This document shows, piece by piece, positions 1-9,272 of a stretch of DNA of 64,000 bases; within the stretch, counting starts at the first letter, position 1, and each line of letters begins with the position of its first letter. Below the pieces are notes generated by a model that searched no databases, had not been told where the DNA came from, and saw only the letters and a list, made by a program, of their open reading frames with translations. Location: positions 1,184,840 through 1,248,839 of the forward strand of contig NZ_LT635480.1 in NCBI RefSeq assembly GCF_900120375.1. The letters are read 5' to 3'. A program made the translations under genes and the position numbers. Source of the stretch: Ndongobacter massiliensis (GTDB lineage: Bacteria; Bacillota; Clostridia; Tissierellales; Peptoniphilaceae).

Positions 1-1160
1 CTGCTGTAACTTCTACAGTCTGGTTTCCCGGGAATGTTACTGTTACATTAGCTCCCGGCTCGGCTGTTCCTGTTACCTTGTCATCTCCGGCTGTAACATC
101 GTCGATTGTCGGTGTTGCTGACTTCTCGGCTACAGGTGCGGCTTTAACTGTGGTAGTTACTTCGTCTGAAACTTCCTTGCCTTCTTCCTGGGCTTTTGCA
201 GTGATTTTGTCACCTGCCTTCAGGTCAACCTCGCTAGGCACGTCTGCTGTCCACTTGCCGTCTGCTCCTGCTGTAACTTCTACAGTCTTGTTTCCCGGGA
301 ATGTTACTGTTACATTAGCTCCCGGCTCGGCTGTTCCTGTTACCTTGTCATCTCCGGCTGTAACATCGTCGATTGTCGGTGTTGCTGACTTCTCGGCTAC
401 AGGTGCGGCTTTAACTGTGGTAGTTACTTCGTCTGAAACTTCCTTGCCTTCTTCCTGGGCTTTTGCAGTGATTTTGTCACCTGCCTTCAGGTCAACCCCG
501 CTAGGCACGTCTGCTGTCCACTTGCCGTCTGCTCCTGCTGTAACTTCTACAGTCTGGTTTCCCGGGAATGTTACTGTTACATTAGCTCCCGGCTCGGCTG
601 TTCCTGTTACCTTGTCATCTCCGGCTGTAACATCGTCGATTGTCGGTGTTGCTGACTTCTCGGCTACAGGTGCGGCTTTAACTGTGGTAGTTACTTCGTC
701 TGAAACTTCCTTGCCTTCTTCCTGGGCTTTTGCAGTGATTTCGTCACCTGCCTTGAGGTCAACCTCGCTAGGCACGTCTGCTGTCCACTTGCCGTCTGCT
801 CCTGCTGTAACTTCTACAGTCTTGTTTCCCGGGAATGTTACTGTTACATTAGCTCCCGGTTCGGCTGTTCCTGTTACCTTGTCATCTCCGGCTGTAACAT
901 CGTCGATTGTCGGTGTTGCTGACTTCTCGGTTACAGGTGCGGCTTTAACTGTGGTAGTTACTTCGTCTGAAACTTCCTTGCCTTCTTCCTGGGCTTTTGC
1001 AGTGATTTTGTCACCTGCCTTCAGGTCAACCCCGCTAGGCACGTCTGCTGTCCACTTGCCGTCTGCTCCTGCTGTAACTTCTACAGTCTTGTTTCCCGGG
1101 AATGTTACTGTTACATTAGCTCCCGGCTTGGCTGTTCCTGTGATTTCAGTTGCACCTTCT
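1..1160 (-). repeat. Tandem 267-bp repeats coding Ig-like domains
   Basis: The same sequence recurs every 267 bp (89 codons); for example the GTCGATTGTC anchor occurs at 101, 368, 635 and 902. Copies are nearly identical at DNA level. Two variants alternate: CTTG/CTGG at about 17, 285, 551 and 818 (Lys/Gln codon), and CTC/CCC at about 229, 496, 763 and 1030. This suggests that two-unit blocks of 534 bp were duplicated. The array runs off the left edge, so copy number is unknown. Confidence 0.95.
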
Positions 1161-4100
1161 ACCGGCTGATTTATCGTCGGTGTGTCTGTCTTCACTACGT
1201 TCTGAGTGTACTGTGCGTATGCTATAGCATCCGCTGTCAGCTTCTTCGGGAAGAACGCTGTTCCGCCTGCTGCTGTCGTATCCCAAGACTTAAAGCCTGC
1301 TCCGTCCTTTGTTGCTGTTGTCGCAGCGACATCTGCCGCCTTGACCTCGTAGGTCTTGAGTACCCAGTAGAAGCTTTCGCCTGTAATCTCTCCGCCGTTA
1401 GCATCCATTGTAAGCTTTACATACTTGTCTGCATCCGGATTGTTCGGATTACCGGTTCCAGGCACTACGTTCTGCGTGTACTGTGCGGTATAAGTTCCTG
1501 CCGCTACTGTTTCCGTATCTGCCGGGATGCTTGGATCCCATCCGTTCTTTGTGTAGCCGGAATCTGCAACGATTTCAGGTATATTGGCCTTGAATGCGCT
1601 CCACTTGACTGTGTTCTTTACGTTGAATGCAAGTGCGGCTACTCCTTCTACATCGCCATCCGGTCCTACGCCGTTTAGTTTTCCGTGCGCTCCCTTAAGG
1701 AACTTCACTGTTACATATCCTGTTGGCGGATTCGGATTATCCGGGTCTGCTGGTATTACGTTATTCAAATACTGTGCTGTAAATGTGATATCCGCATTGA
1801 CTGTTTTCTCCGGAGTTGTTATTTCCGCGTTGTAATCAACTGCAGGACTTTCATCCGACTTCCATCCGGTGAAGCTGTATTCATCCGATGGATTGACACC
1901 AGGCACAACAAGAGCAGGGTCTGCCGCCTTCGCGTCTGTTATCTTCTTTCCGTCGAGTACGAAGAATACTGTTTTGGCTCCATCCGCAATATTTCCGTGA
2001 TCGCCCTTTGCGAAGCTCACCTTATGATAGCCTTCCGGCACCGGTGTATCAGGCGTCTCAGGGACAATTACAACCGGCTTATCTCCCCATACGGCATATA
2101 CTGTAATACCTTTTGTTACAGGGGATGCATCCGTGAAACGATAGTTACTGAGTGTTTCCTCGTCAGCTTCTCCTTCATGCCATATATAATTTTCTTGACC
2201 GTTAACCTGAGCGGCTTTGGTCGCCTCAATCATCTTCGCCCACATCTGTGAGTTTTCTTTCGGTGTTCCGTCCAGCTTCTCGGTTGACCAGCCGAGGAAA
2301 TGAAGGTCATTATGATTCGTATCCTTCTTAGTCGGCTTATCTGTGACGAACTTTCTAAGTTCCAGGGCATCACCCGTCAGAGTATCGCCATTGTGGTCCT
2401 TGGTCGTACCGCCGTTAAATCCGTTAGGAGTATAACCGTTATCTGTCGAAGCTTTTTCATTCATCGGAACGATTCTCGTAACGGCTGCCGTATCAGCAGT
2501 ACGCGCCGTCTTATAATCGAATTCGGTTCCTGCAGGATTAGTTGCAGTCGGTGCATTGAAGCCCTCAAAGGACTTGACGGTGATAGGCATTTTTCCGCCG
2601 TTCAAATCGAATTTAACCTTAGCCTGAACCTTCTCGACGACCTTGGCGCTTTCTACCGAACCGCTTCTAACATCGGTATTGGAGAATCGTATCGGCAGAT
2701 CCTTCACTAATGTAGGAAGGGTAAACCCTGTTTGTCCTTCTGTTGTAAAGCTGAATCCCTTGGTCGCATATCCGTTTATGCTTACATCTATCGGTGTTCC
2801 GCTATCTTCTGCTGTTTCTCCTCCATCGTCAGCGCTGAACTTATATTTGGTGTCATCATGGTAATATACATTTATATCTGCAGCGCCATATTTCGAGCGC
2901 CCGGTGAAGTTTGTGGAATCCGTGAATATCTCATCCACATCCGGCGAGAGCGAAGTATTTGCAATGCATCCTCCTGCGAATGTTGCAACATAGTCGGCTT
3001 TTCTCGGCTTGCTTACGAGCGTCTCAGGACCTGGATTAAGCGTAATCTGCTTATTTCCGCTCGTTGTAGGTATAGTAAGCGTAACGCTTGTCGGTAAGGA
3101 AGTCGCCTTGTAGTCCGATGTCCTGAACGCAATTGCCTGTCCCTTAGGTATTGTCATTGAAAACGGCAAGGTGTATTTGAACTTACTGAAACCAGCGACC
3201 GGGCCGCCTCCATTATTTATGAAGTTTGATCTAAGTTCGATATCGTAAGGCTCATCACCTAGATTTAATGAATACCACTCTCCCCACACATTTGCAGAAT
3301 GAGCACCGGATGTCTTACCTCCATTCCAGGTTATATTGATAACACTGCCTGCAGGTATTACTAAATCAGAATTCGTATCATTGCTTCCCGTAAATTCCAT
3401 AAATTTCTGAGTGGAATCGAGAATAATACTGTTATAGAAATTAAAAGTACAAAGATCTTCCGTGGCAATTCCCGCGTCAGCAAGCTTTGATTTGTCAATA
3501 TAATACTTAACTACCGTTACAAGACCACTGTTGAAGTCCGTAGTATCCGGCGGGAGAATTACATCTTTCGGTTGTTCACTCGTCAATACATTTTTCAAGC
3601 CTGCAAAGCTTGAGCCGAAACTGTAACCGTCTGAAGTAACCGTAGAGGCAACCTGGATCCCGGCATATCCCTGATGTAATGCACTGTTCTGACTTGTACT
3701 TAGATCATTTTGCGTTATTCTTACTTTCTTATTGTTGAACGGTTTACCTGTCTGATTGGCTATATACACCTCTGCTATAGTCCCCGATGCGTCCTGAGGC
3801 TTTAACACTTTAATAAGATCATCATTGAAAACCTGTCTAAATGCATAGCTATCTTTGAAAATCGTGTTTCCCGAACCGGATTTTGCAAATTTATAATGGA
3901 CCTCAAGGCAGCTATTCTGTTCATCATATTTGACATACGTATGAGAACCGTAGAATTGCTTGACTCCACCGTCAGCTCTCCATGTTCCGAATACGTCACC
4001 AACGGTACCGACTTCATTATTGTTATTGACTCCCGGTACAAAGGTCATAAAGGTATACGAGTTGTAAGGCTTTACCTCTGTCTTAGTAGGAGTTGCGGCA

Positions 4101-4771
4101 GCGCAATAGGCATAATAATAGCCGGACTTCTTTTCCTTAGTAACTATCCTCATCTGAACGCGTGGTTCACCGGTAATGTCAGAGGTTTTCTTGCCTGCTT
4201 GCAACACGAGATCGATAGGAATTTCTGATATGCACGCACCACCAACCAGGTTATTATTATTCTCCAAATCCTGGGCCTTGACATTAACGGCTCCCGTTCT
4301 CTGAATTCCGGGATCCGTAAACGGAACAACCGTGGTGTAATTTGCACTGTCATGCATTCTTCTGTCCGCTTTACCCTTATACATTCCCGTGCCGGGATCA
4401 TCCCAGTCAATAAGGTTGTACAAGCTGTCTTCGAATTTGAAGAAGGCAGTCTTCCACCAATTCGTCGCTAAATTCTGGAAAACTCTGAACGAAAGTCTTA
4501 TTACCGTCCTTCCGTCCTGATTGATATATGTACCGACATAATTTATCATCGGTATTTTCATCCCCTCAGCTTGTCCGACAACGCGTATTTTCATTCCGTC
4601 GGGCAGCGGCCAGTAATCCATCTGTGCACTGGTCGTTTCATCTACGCTCCAGTCGGCCTTCTCAGTCTCAGCGAACACTTCTCCTATCGGCAACATTCCA
4701 AACGTTATCAGAAATGCCAAAAGGACAGCTATTATCCGCTTCGAAAGCATTGATAATTGACTAGTTTTCAT
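1..4771 (-). CDS. Large secreted repeat-containing surface protein (adhesin-like), 3' end beyond the window
   Basis: The minus strand is open from the ATG at 4769-4771 to the left edge, giving at least 1590 residues; the C-terminus and any wall anchor lie outside. A GGGGGGAG ribosome site precedes the ATG. Residues 1-34 form a signal peptide (lysine/arginine, hydrophobic core, cleavage after VFA). Residues about 35-850 are a large region I do not recognise. About 850-1190 holds several modules ending in FTAQY or YTAQYTQNVV, like InlB/Listeria-Bacteroides repeats of Firmicutes adhesins. From about 1192 onward come tandem 89-residue bacterial Ig-like domains (GTAEPGANVTVTFPGN, then DGKWTADVP). 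Likely exported and cell-surface, possibly adhesive; ligand unknown. Plus-strand frames here are shadows. An IS remnant lies just upstream. Confidence 0.9.
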   Translation of the reverse strand, partial: MKTSQLSMLSKRIIAVLLAFLITFGMLPIGEVFAETEKADWSVDETTSAQMDYWPLPDGMKIRVVGQAEGMKIPMINYVGTYINQDGRTVIRLSFRVFQNLATNWWKTAFFKFEDSLYNLIDWDDPGTGMYKGKADRRMHDSANYTTVVPFTDPGIQRTGAVNVKAQDLENNNNLVGGACISEIPIDLVLQAGKKTSDITGEPRVQMRIVTKEKKSGYYYAYCAAATPTKTEVKPYNSYTFMTFVPGVNNNNEVGTVGDVFGTWRADGGVKQFYGSHTYVKYDEQNSCLEVHYKFAKSGSGNTIFKDSYAFRQVFNDDLIKVLKPQDASGTIAEVYIANQTGKPFNNKKVRITQNDLSTSQNSALHQGYAGIQVASTVTSDGYSFGSSFAGLKNVLTSEQPKDVILPPDTTDFNSGLVTVVKYYIDKSKLADAGIATEDLCTFNFYNSIILDSTQKFMEFTGSNDTNSDLVIPAGSVINITWNGGKTSGAHSANVWGEWYSLNLGDEPYDIELRSNFINNGGGPVAGFSKFKYTLPFSMTIPKGQAIAFRTSDYKATSLPTSVTLTIPTTSGNKQITLNPGPETLVSKPRKADYVATFAGGCIANTSLSPDVDEIFTDSTNFTGRSKYGAADINVYYHDDTKYKFSADDGGETAEDSGTPIDVSINGYATKGFSFTTEGQTGFTLPTLVKDLPIRFSNTDVRSGSVESAKVVEKVQAKVKFDLNGGKMPITVKSFEGFNAPTATNPAGTEFDYKTARTADTAAVTRIVPMNEKASTDNGYTPNGFNGGTTKDHNGDTLTGDALELRKFVTDKPTKKDTNHNDLHFLGWSTEKLDGTPKENSQMWAKMIEATKAAQVNGQENYIWHEGEADEETLSNYRFTDASPVTKGITVYAVWGDKPVVIVPETPDTPVPEGYHKVSFAKGDHGNIADGAKTVFFVLDGKKITDAKAADPALVVPGVNPSDEYSFTGWKSDESPAVDYNAEITTPEKTVNADITFTAQYLNNVIPADPDNPNPPTGYVTVKFLKGAHGKLNGVGPDGDVEGVAALAFNVKNTVKWSAFKANIPEIVADSGYTKNGWDPSIPADTETVAAGTYTAQYTQNVVPGTGNPNNPDADKYVKLTMDANGGEITGESFYWVLKTYEVKAADVAATTATKDGAGFKSWDTTAAGGTAFFPKKLTADAIAYAQYTQNVVKTDTPTINQPVEGATEITGTAKPGANVTVTFPGNKTVEVTAGADGKWTADVPSGVDLKAGDKITAKAQEEGKEVSDEVTTTVKAAPVTEKSATPTIDDVTAGDDKVTGTAEPGANVTVTFPGNKTVEVTAGADGKWTADVPSEVDLKAGDEITAKAQEEGKEVSDEVTTTVKAAPVAEKSATPTIDDVTAGDDKVTGTAEPGANVTVTFPGNQTVEVTAGADGKWTADVPSGVDLKAGDKITAKAQEEGKEVSDEVTTTVKAAPVAEKSATPTIDDVTAGDDKVTGTAEPGANVTVTFPGNKTVEVTAGADGKWTADVPSEVDLKAGDKITAKAQEEGKEVSDEVTTTVKAAPVAEKSATPTIDDVTAGDDKVTGTAEPGANVTVTFPGNQTVEVTA

Positions 4772-4793
4772 GTCTCCCCCCTAAATTTTTCAT
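4761..4793 (-). promoter_or_regulatory. Possible 10-codon upstream ORF overlapping the adhesin start
   Basis: A second ATG at 4791-4793 has a better ribosome site (TAGGAGGAGCC) than the adhesin ATG. It would encode ten codons (MKNLGGRHEN) ending in TAG at 4761-4763, out of frame with and overlapping the adhesin start at 4771. Ribosomes ending the short ORF could re-initiate on the adhesin. This is inference; it could also be chance. Confidence 0.25.
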
Positions 4794-4830
4794 GGCTCCT
4801 CCTAAATAATGTATGCTTAACCATTCGCTG

Positions 4831-5108
4831 TTAGTAGGTTGGCATCAGGTTTTCGATGATCTGTTCCAATAATTCACGATCCGAACATCCGATGTGCTTT
4901 TGCAGAAGCAATGATCCAAATGCCAGCCTCAGCGGCTTTGCCGGAACACCCCGATTGCTTGGGAAAAGCTTTGCGTAGTGCTCTTCGATCACATCCCACG
5001 GAATGGTTGCAGTTTTCTTTGCCCAGCGGTTCTCGGATTCAACTGCAAACCACGAGGCTGACTAAAATTCGGGAATGCGAGTTGTTTGTTACAATTTTTC
5101 TTGTACAT
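4831..5108 (-). pseudogene. N-terminal remnant of an IS1182/IS5-type transposase
   Basis: Reading the minus strand from ATG 5106-5108 gives MYKKNCNKQLAFPNFSQPRG, then LQLNP. After a one-base loss near 5030 the frame continues as ENRWAKKTATIPWD and ends at a stop at 4831 after SDRELLEQIIEN. This matches the N-terminal InsH/DUF772-type domain of IS1182/IS5-group transposases, in which NPENRW and IPWD are typical. The catalytic part is absent, so this is a frameshifted, 3'-truncated relic. It lies directly upstream of the adhesin and may have supplied or disrupted its promoter region. Confidence 0.7.
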
Positions 5109-5232
5109 GACTCTTTCTGCAGAAAACAGGTGCACTGGTTTTGACCGTTTTCTACATATAATATTCCACCTTTATAATACCACAGATAATCCCGAATTTC
5201 AGATAATTTTATGGTTTAATCTGAATTTTATT

Positions 5233-6341
5233 TGTAGAGATACAATTGATGTGAGACCAAGAAGAAAAAACATAGAGAGAAATCCTGTACAATGAAAATT
5301 TCCACCAAACAAAGATAGGATTCTCTCTATATCAACCAATATAGCAAAAACACAGCGGTATCTGCCACATACTTTGGCAACAAGATTTCATGCGGTTAAA
5401 ACGGATCGCTCGAGATTTTCTGTGCAATTTGTTGTTCGCCGCTACAAGTTCTCGAAAGCCTCACTGATGCGCTGGAATCGTCGTTTTGACGGAACAATGG
5501 ACTCGCTAAGAGACCGCTCCCATCGTCCAAAAACATGGCATCCGAATGCCCATACACAACCCGAAAAGACTTGGATAAAGAATTTCATCCGGCGAAATCC
5601 AACCCTCTCTCACTGAACGGTACGCGAAACTCAAGTTTCAGCGTGGCTAGCAACGTCATCCATGCTCCCTTTTTCGTTTTCTTCGAAAGCAAGGTTTCTA
5701 CAAGGAAAAATCGGCAAAGAAGAATGTCTATGTGCCGAAGCCTTACGATACACCGAAAAAGCTGGGCATAAAATGGCAATTTGATGTGAAATATGTTCCG
5801 AAATCCTGCTACGTAGGAAGAATGCCCGACAAATTTTATCAGTACACGGTTATTGATGAGGCGAGCAGGGAGCGTTTTATCTACGCTTTTCGCGAACAAT
5901 CTTCCTACTCCAGTGTTGAATTTATCAAAATGGCCATCAAACATTTTGGCTATCAACCAAAAATCATACAGACGGATAATGGCTTTGAATTTACCCATTT
6001 CCGGGAGACCCGTCGAACGCATCCATTTGATCTATACTGCCAAAAACAAGGGATTACGAACCAGCTTATTCGCCCAAGAACACCGAGACACAATGGCAAA
6101 GTAGAACGCAGTCACCGCAATGACAATGAGCGCTTCTACGCGCATTTGTCTTTCTACAGCTATGAGGATTTGCTTGTACAAATGAAGCGCTATTTATATA
6201 AATCGAACCGGTTGTCTATGCAGATCTTAGGATGGTTAACGCCCATAGAAAAACGCACCCTATTGCTGGCGGGTTAACCAGCCAGAATAGGATAGCATAT
6301 AGGAGATTCTCTCTTGTTTTTTTGGTCTCACATCATTTACA
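5233..6341 (+). mobile_element. IS481-like insertion sequence, copy 1 (complete ends, dead transposase)
   Basis: The element starts TGTAGAGATACAATTGATG and its right end, reverse-complemented, reads TGTAAATGATGTGAGACC; both ends share the TGATGTGAGACC inverted repeat. It encloses one transposase reading frame of the HTH plus rve type. About 1.1 kb long. Related copies lie at 16001-16102 and 47582-48418. Family placement rests on the single-ORF HTH-DDE layout; the exact IS name is unknown to me. Confidence 0.75.
5329..6277 (+). pseudogene. IS481-like transposase, inactivated
   Basis: Comparison with the copy at 47582 shows the start codon ATG (followed by TCAACC) changed to ATA at 5329. There is also a one-base deletion near 5600-5615 and a TAT-to-TAG stop in the GY(Q)RHPCSLFRF segment near 5682. 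The order is an N-terminal helix-turn-helix (FVVRRYKFSKASLMRWNRRF), then an rve catalytic domain with aspartates in WQFDVKYV and QTDNGFEF and the glutamate in HNGKVERSHR. All three catalytic residues remain, but the gene cannot be read through. Autonomous transposition from this copy is unlikely. Confidence 0.8.
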
Positions 6342-6655
6342 AATGTACATGCTTTGGAAGATTGTCGTCGTTTTGGCTTTGCTTCTTCTTAAGATCCCGT
6401 CTGATCTGTAGAAAGATCTTTCCATTCTATGTATTCCGCGTAAATTTGCCTTGCGATTTCAGCTTCCTCCGGAACGATGATAGCTTTCCGTCATTATATT
6501 TTGTATAGCCGAGGAACCGATTGTAATTGACTCTGACTTTTCCTTGCTGATTTCTAAACGGAATGCCAAGCCTTACATTTTCTGAGATGGATTCCGATTC
6601 TGAGCCGTACTCATTCAATTGGACAGTCAATAATTGATTTCCATGAGTTGGAAAT
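6342..6655 (-). pseudogene. Serine site-specific recombinase remnant 1
   Basis: Minus-strand frames in succession give LLTVQLNEYGSESESISENV, then RLGIPFRNQQGKVRVNYNRF, LGYTKYNDGKL. After a frame change comes IIVPEEAEIARQIYAEYIEW, and after another LQIRRDLKKKQ. This is the order of the large serine recombinase family: the end of the resolvase domain (S-ISENV), the linker (GK...YNRFLGY), then the recombinase domain (IVPEEAEIVRRIY, QIRRDL). At least two frameshifts are present and the N-terminal catalytic part is missing. The 3' side is cut by the IS at 6341. It lies just downstream of the RlmD-tail repeat at 6829, as an integrase of an element using that site would. Confidence 0.7.
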
Positions 6656-6828
6656 CAAAGTCTTACACAAATAGCAGTCTCAATACGGCAAAAAGCAGTT
6701 CTGATGTTACAACCTTGGTATTTTCAGTAGTCAGAATTGTTGTCAAACGGTCTGAAAAGGGTTCCAATCAACGGTCCAAACAAGGCAGCTTTTTGGAATC
6801 CCCTGATTTCAAGTCTATTTATGCTCTT

Positions 6829-6885
6829 TTAGTCCTTCACTCTTGACATCAAACAGACAGTCTCCCCGTGTGTCAAGACTACCCT
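6829..6885 (-). repeat. RlmD-tail / attachment-site-like repeat, copy 1
   Basis: The minus strand reads VVLTHGETVCLMSRVKD followed by a stop at 6829-6831. This resembles the HVETVVLMSR tail of Firmicutes RlmD (RumA) 23S rRNA uracil methyltransferases. The nucleotide core GGAGACTGTC...TTGATGTCAAGAGT is shared with copies at 10609 and 15146. Beyond the stop, CTTGAAATCAGGGGATTCC resembles CTTGAAATTAGGGAATTTC after copy 2. No RlmD sequence precedes the tail, so it is a short scar and not a gene. Confidence 0.7.
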
Positions 6886-6994
6886 AATGATAACACTACA
6901 TCAAGAACTTGGTCTGCACGCTCGCTGCACGATGGAAGTTGGCAAAGGGGATGTCGTTGGAGGATAAGTGTCTAAACCTACTGCAAACTGAAAT

Positions 6995-7441
6995 TTAAGC
7001 ACGGTAAAGCACTTCAAATTCCTCGCAGATCACATTGCTGTTTTCATGAAAACTTATTCCGTATTCTTCAGCTTCTTTTCTGAAGAAATTTTTATGAACC
7101 TGTCTCCAATAAGATAAGGATCTGTCGCCCTCGCCTTCTTTGAAGGCATGTTCTGCTGTTATGTCACAGAATGGTGCTGTGTATACCTTAATATTTCTTA
7201 TAATGCAAACTGCTTCATCCGCTGAATTCAGGATGATACTGATATCATCCACCTTGGGCTCCGGCTCATCCGGTTCGAATTCATATACTGCCGCCTGTGA
7301 GCAGGTTGCAGTCTTTATCCCCATACAGACTAATTCTGCCAGTTCATCTGCTTTATCGCCAAACTGCCATGCTTCATACGATATGCTTTTATCTATATCA
7401 TATTTTTCACAGTATTCTTCCCAGATTTCATGTTGTGTCAC
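6995..7441 (-). CDS. ASCH domain protein
   Basis: 148 residues from GTG 7441, preceded by GGAGG at good spacing. The sequence has the ASCH layout: a helical start, then GIKTATCSQAAVYEFE (the G-x-K-xx-T signature), the CIIRNIKVYTAPFCDITAEHAF segment in which the ligand pocket is completed, and GEGDRSLSYWRQVHKNFF. ASCH proteins are small PUA-like folds thought to bind RNA or modified nucleosides; some are amidohydrolases on acetylated cytidine. The substrate here is unknown. It lies downstream of the ABC transporter operon on the same strand and is the last intact gene before attachment-like copy 1. Confidence 0.8.
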   Translation of the reverse strand: MTQHEIWEEYCEKYDIDKSISYEAWQFGDKADELAELVCMGIKTATCSQAAVYEFEPDEPEPKVDDISIILNSADEAVCIIRNIKVYTAPFCDITAEHAFKEGEGDRSLSYWRQVHKNFFRKEAEEYGISFHENSNVICEEFEVLYRA

Positions 7442-7469
7442 TTTATCTTTTCCTCCGGTAAATTCTAAT

Positions 7470-7619
7470 TTATCTAATTGCTGCTCCGATCTTCATGTTC
7501 AATCTCCACTCAGGCACTTCACCATCATCCGCCCAATATTCATCCATTTCCTGGATAAATATTTTGGCCTTATGTGCCTCGCTAATTATATCTGTTACAC
7601 TGAATTTATAAATTCTTTT
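7470..7619 (-). pseudogene. Short ORF or gene fragment of unknown function
   Basis: Between two stops the minus strand encodes about 49 residues with a natural-looking composition, including IISEAHKAKIFIQEMDEYW and ending EWRLNMKIGAAIR. No ATG occurs before the internal EMDEYW methionine and no ribosome site is convincing. It overlaps the 3' end of the permease gene. It may be the 3' stub of a lost gene. I do not recognise it. Confidence 0.3.
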
Positions 7620-8376
7620 TATCAAATATGAGAATGCTCATTCCGATATCAATAATACTCAGTGCTATGGTTATTACAATCGGCACAGTGAATATATCTG
7701 TGTTTAAAGTCCCACGTATTAACGAATTCCCATCTGAAAGCAGTATGGGAAGATAATTTTTTATTTTTGGCAAAAAACTGAACAGATATAACGCGAGGAC
7801 AACACCTCCTGTAGCAATAAGAACACCTGTGTTTGTTCTTAAACTGGTAGAAAATAAAATCATCAACGAGATATTCCATAAACCGAACAACCACCAGCAA
7901 ACTGCGGAGAACATCATATTATGCGCTACAGAATTGTCCCAAAAATATGCATTATATCCGCAGGTAATTCCAAAACAAACCCAATAGCAAATTGTCCAAA
8001 AAGCAACAAGTACTATTGTTTTTGAAACAACAACCTTGTGCCGTTTAAGTCCCTTTGTCAAAGACAGTATCAAAGTCCCCGTTTGATATTCTCTGGTAAA
8101 AATACTGCTTTCAAGCAGAATAAACACAATGAGAGCCATCGGCATATTTTTGAAAAACTGTGTCCATGATTCCATAGCACTTACAGTTACAGATGTAACA
8201 TGCATGCCGTTTTCTGCAAGAGAGTCCGATAACATTTCAAGCAGCCATGGCGTCATTTTCGCAACGGCGGGATTCATAACGCCGAATAGAATAAACAGTA
8301 TACCGAGAATAATCAGCCTTCCAGAACGAATATGCTCCCTTATTTCTTTTTTTATGAGGGCCAGCAAAGACTTCAT
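7606..8376 (-). CDS. ABC-2 type transporter permease
   Basis: 256 residues with six hydrophobic segments and the N-terminal pattern of ABC-2 permeases (LLALIKKEIREHIRSGRLII, then a large loop before AMESWTQFFKNMPMAL). TREYQTGTLILSLTKGLKRH is the typical cytoplasmic coupling segment. The ATG overlaps the stop of the upstream ATPase gene (ATGA), so the two are translationally coupled. It forms the membrane half of the exporter encoded with 8373-9272. Substrate cannot be read from sequence; comparable MerR-linked systems often export peptides or antibiotics. Confidence 0.88.
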   Translation of the reverse strand: MKSLLALIKKEIREHIRSGRLIILGILFILFGVMNPAVAKMTPWLLEMLSDSLAENGMHVTSVTVSAMESWTQFFKNMPMALIVFILLESSIFTREYQTGTLILSLTKGLKRHKVVVSKTIVLVAFWTICYWVCFGITCGYNAYFWDNSVAHNMMFSAVCWWLFGLWNISLMILFSTSLRTNTGVLIATGGVVLALYLFSFLPKIKNYLPILLSDGNSLIRGTLNTDIFTVPIVITIALSIIDIGMSILIFDKKNL

Positions 8377-9272
8377 TTTTTGACCACCTCCATAAACAAA
8401 GATTCAAGAGTTGGCTCTACACGTTCCAGTTTCAAAATGGGAATATGTCTCTCTGCTATGATGCGTAATATAGAAAATATGGGATAATCACTTTCATAAA
8501 AAGACAATTGGTTGCTGCTGATTATCCGTATACGTGGGAAAATTTCCTGAAAAATACGCACATCAGTTTCCTTTTCCGTTTCCAGGAGATACTCATCCCT
8601 GCGGTATTTTGCCTTAACATCGCTTAGTTTCCCCTGAACACTTATCACCCCATCATTAAGAAAAGCCACATCTGTACATATGCGTTCTACATCCGACAAA
8701 ATATGGGTAGAAAATAAAACTGTTGTTTGCTCTTTTACAGCAAGGAGAATTTCCAATATTTCTTTTCTACCAACAGGATCAAGGGCAGACGTAGGTTCAT
8801 CACAAATCAACAACGCCGGACGATTCAACAAAGCCTGCGCAATTCCCAATCGCTGTTTCATGCCTCTTGAAAATCCCTTTATACGATGCTTTTCGTTGCC
8901 GAGGCCAACCATCTTCAGCATTCCTTCGCAGCGCATTTTATTCTCTGCCCTTTTTATTCCTGTAATTTCACCGCAGAACAAAAGATACTCCTGCGCGGTC
9001 ATAAATGAATAAAACTCCGGTACATCGGGGAGATAACCGATATTGCGGTTTGTGTCTGTATGGCTACATATAACCTTTTCTCCACCAATTTTGATTTCAC
9101 CGGCGTCCGCCTTCAAAAGCCCAAGTATCATTTTCATCGTCGTTGTCTTGCCTGCGCCGTTTTTGCCAATGAAGCCGAATATGCTATGTTCTGGCACAGT
9201 CAGATCCAACCCTTTCAGAACCTCTTTGTCGCCAAAACGCTTTTGTAAGCCGGTGATTTGCAATATTTCCAT
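8373..9272 (-). CDS. ABC transporter ATP-binding protein
   Basis: About 299 residues from ATG 9270-9272, which overlaps the stop of the preceding gene by one base; AAGGAGG precedes it. Walker A is GKNGAGKTTTMKM, the signature is FSRGMKQRLGIAQAL, and Walker B is ALLICDEPTSALD, followed by the switch STHILSD. A C-terminal extension of about 80 residues is typical of drug/bacitracin-type (CcmA/YxlF-like) ATPases paired with ABC-2 permeases. It energises the permease at 7606-8376. Third gene of a MerR-controlled operon. Confidence 0.93.
   Translation of the reverse strand: MEILQITGLQKRFGDKEVLKGLDLTVPEHSIFGFIGKNGAGKTTTMKMILGLLKADAGEIKIGGEKVICSHTDTNRNIGYLPDVPEFYSFMTAQEYLLFCGEITGIKRAENKMRCEGMLKMVGLGNEKHRIKGFSRGMKQRLGIAQALLNRPALLICDEPTSALDPVGRKEILEILLAVKEQTTVLFSTHILSDVERICTDVAFLNDGVISVQGKLSDVKAKYRRDEYLLETEKETDVRIFQEIFPRIRIISSNQLSFYESDYPIFSILRIIAERHIPILKLERVEPTLESLFMEVVKK

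Noticed and set aside
78-1169. Plus-strand 363-residue open frame rich in Ser/Thr/Val
   Set aside because: It is the antisense of the Ig-like repeat array. The minus frame continues without stops from 4771, carries a signal peptide and recognisable domains.
4831-5108. Small genuine gene upstream of the adhesin
   Set aside because: A frameshift between LQLNP and ENRW plus truncation after 80 residues show it to be a transposase relic.
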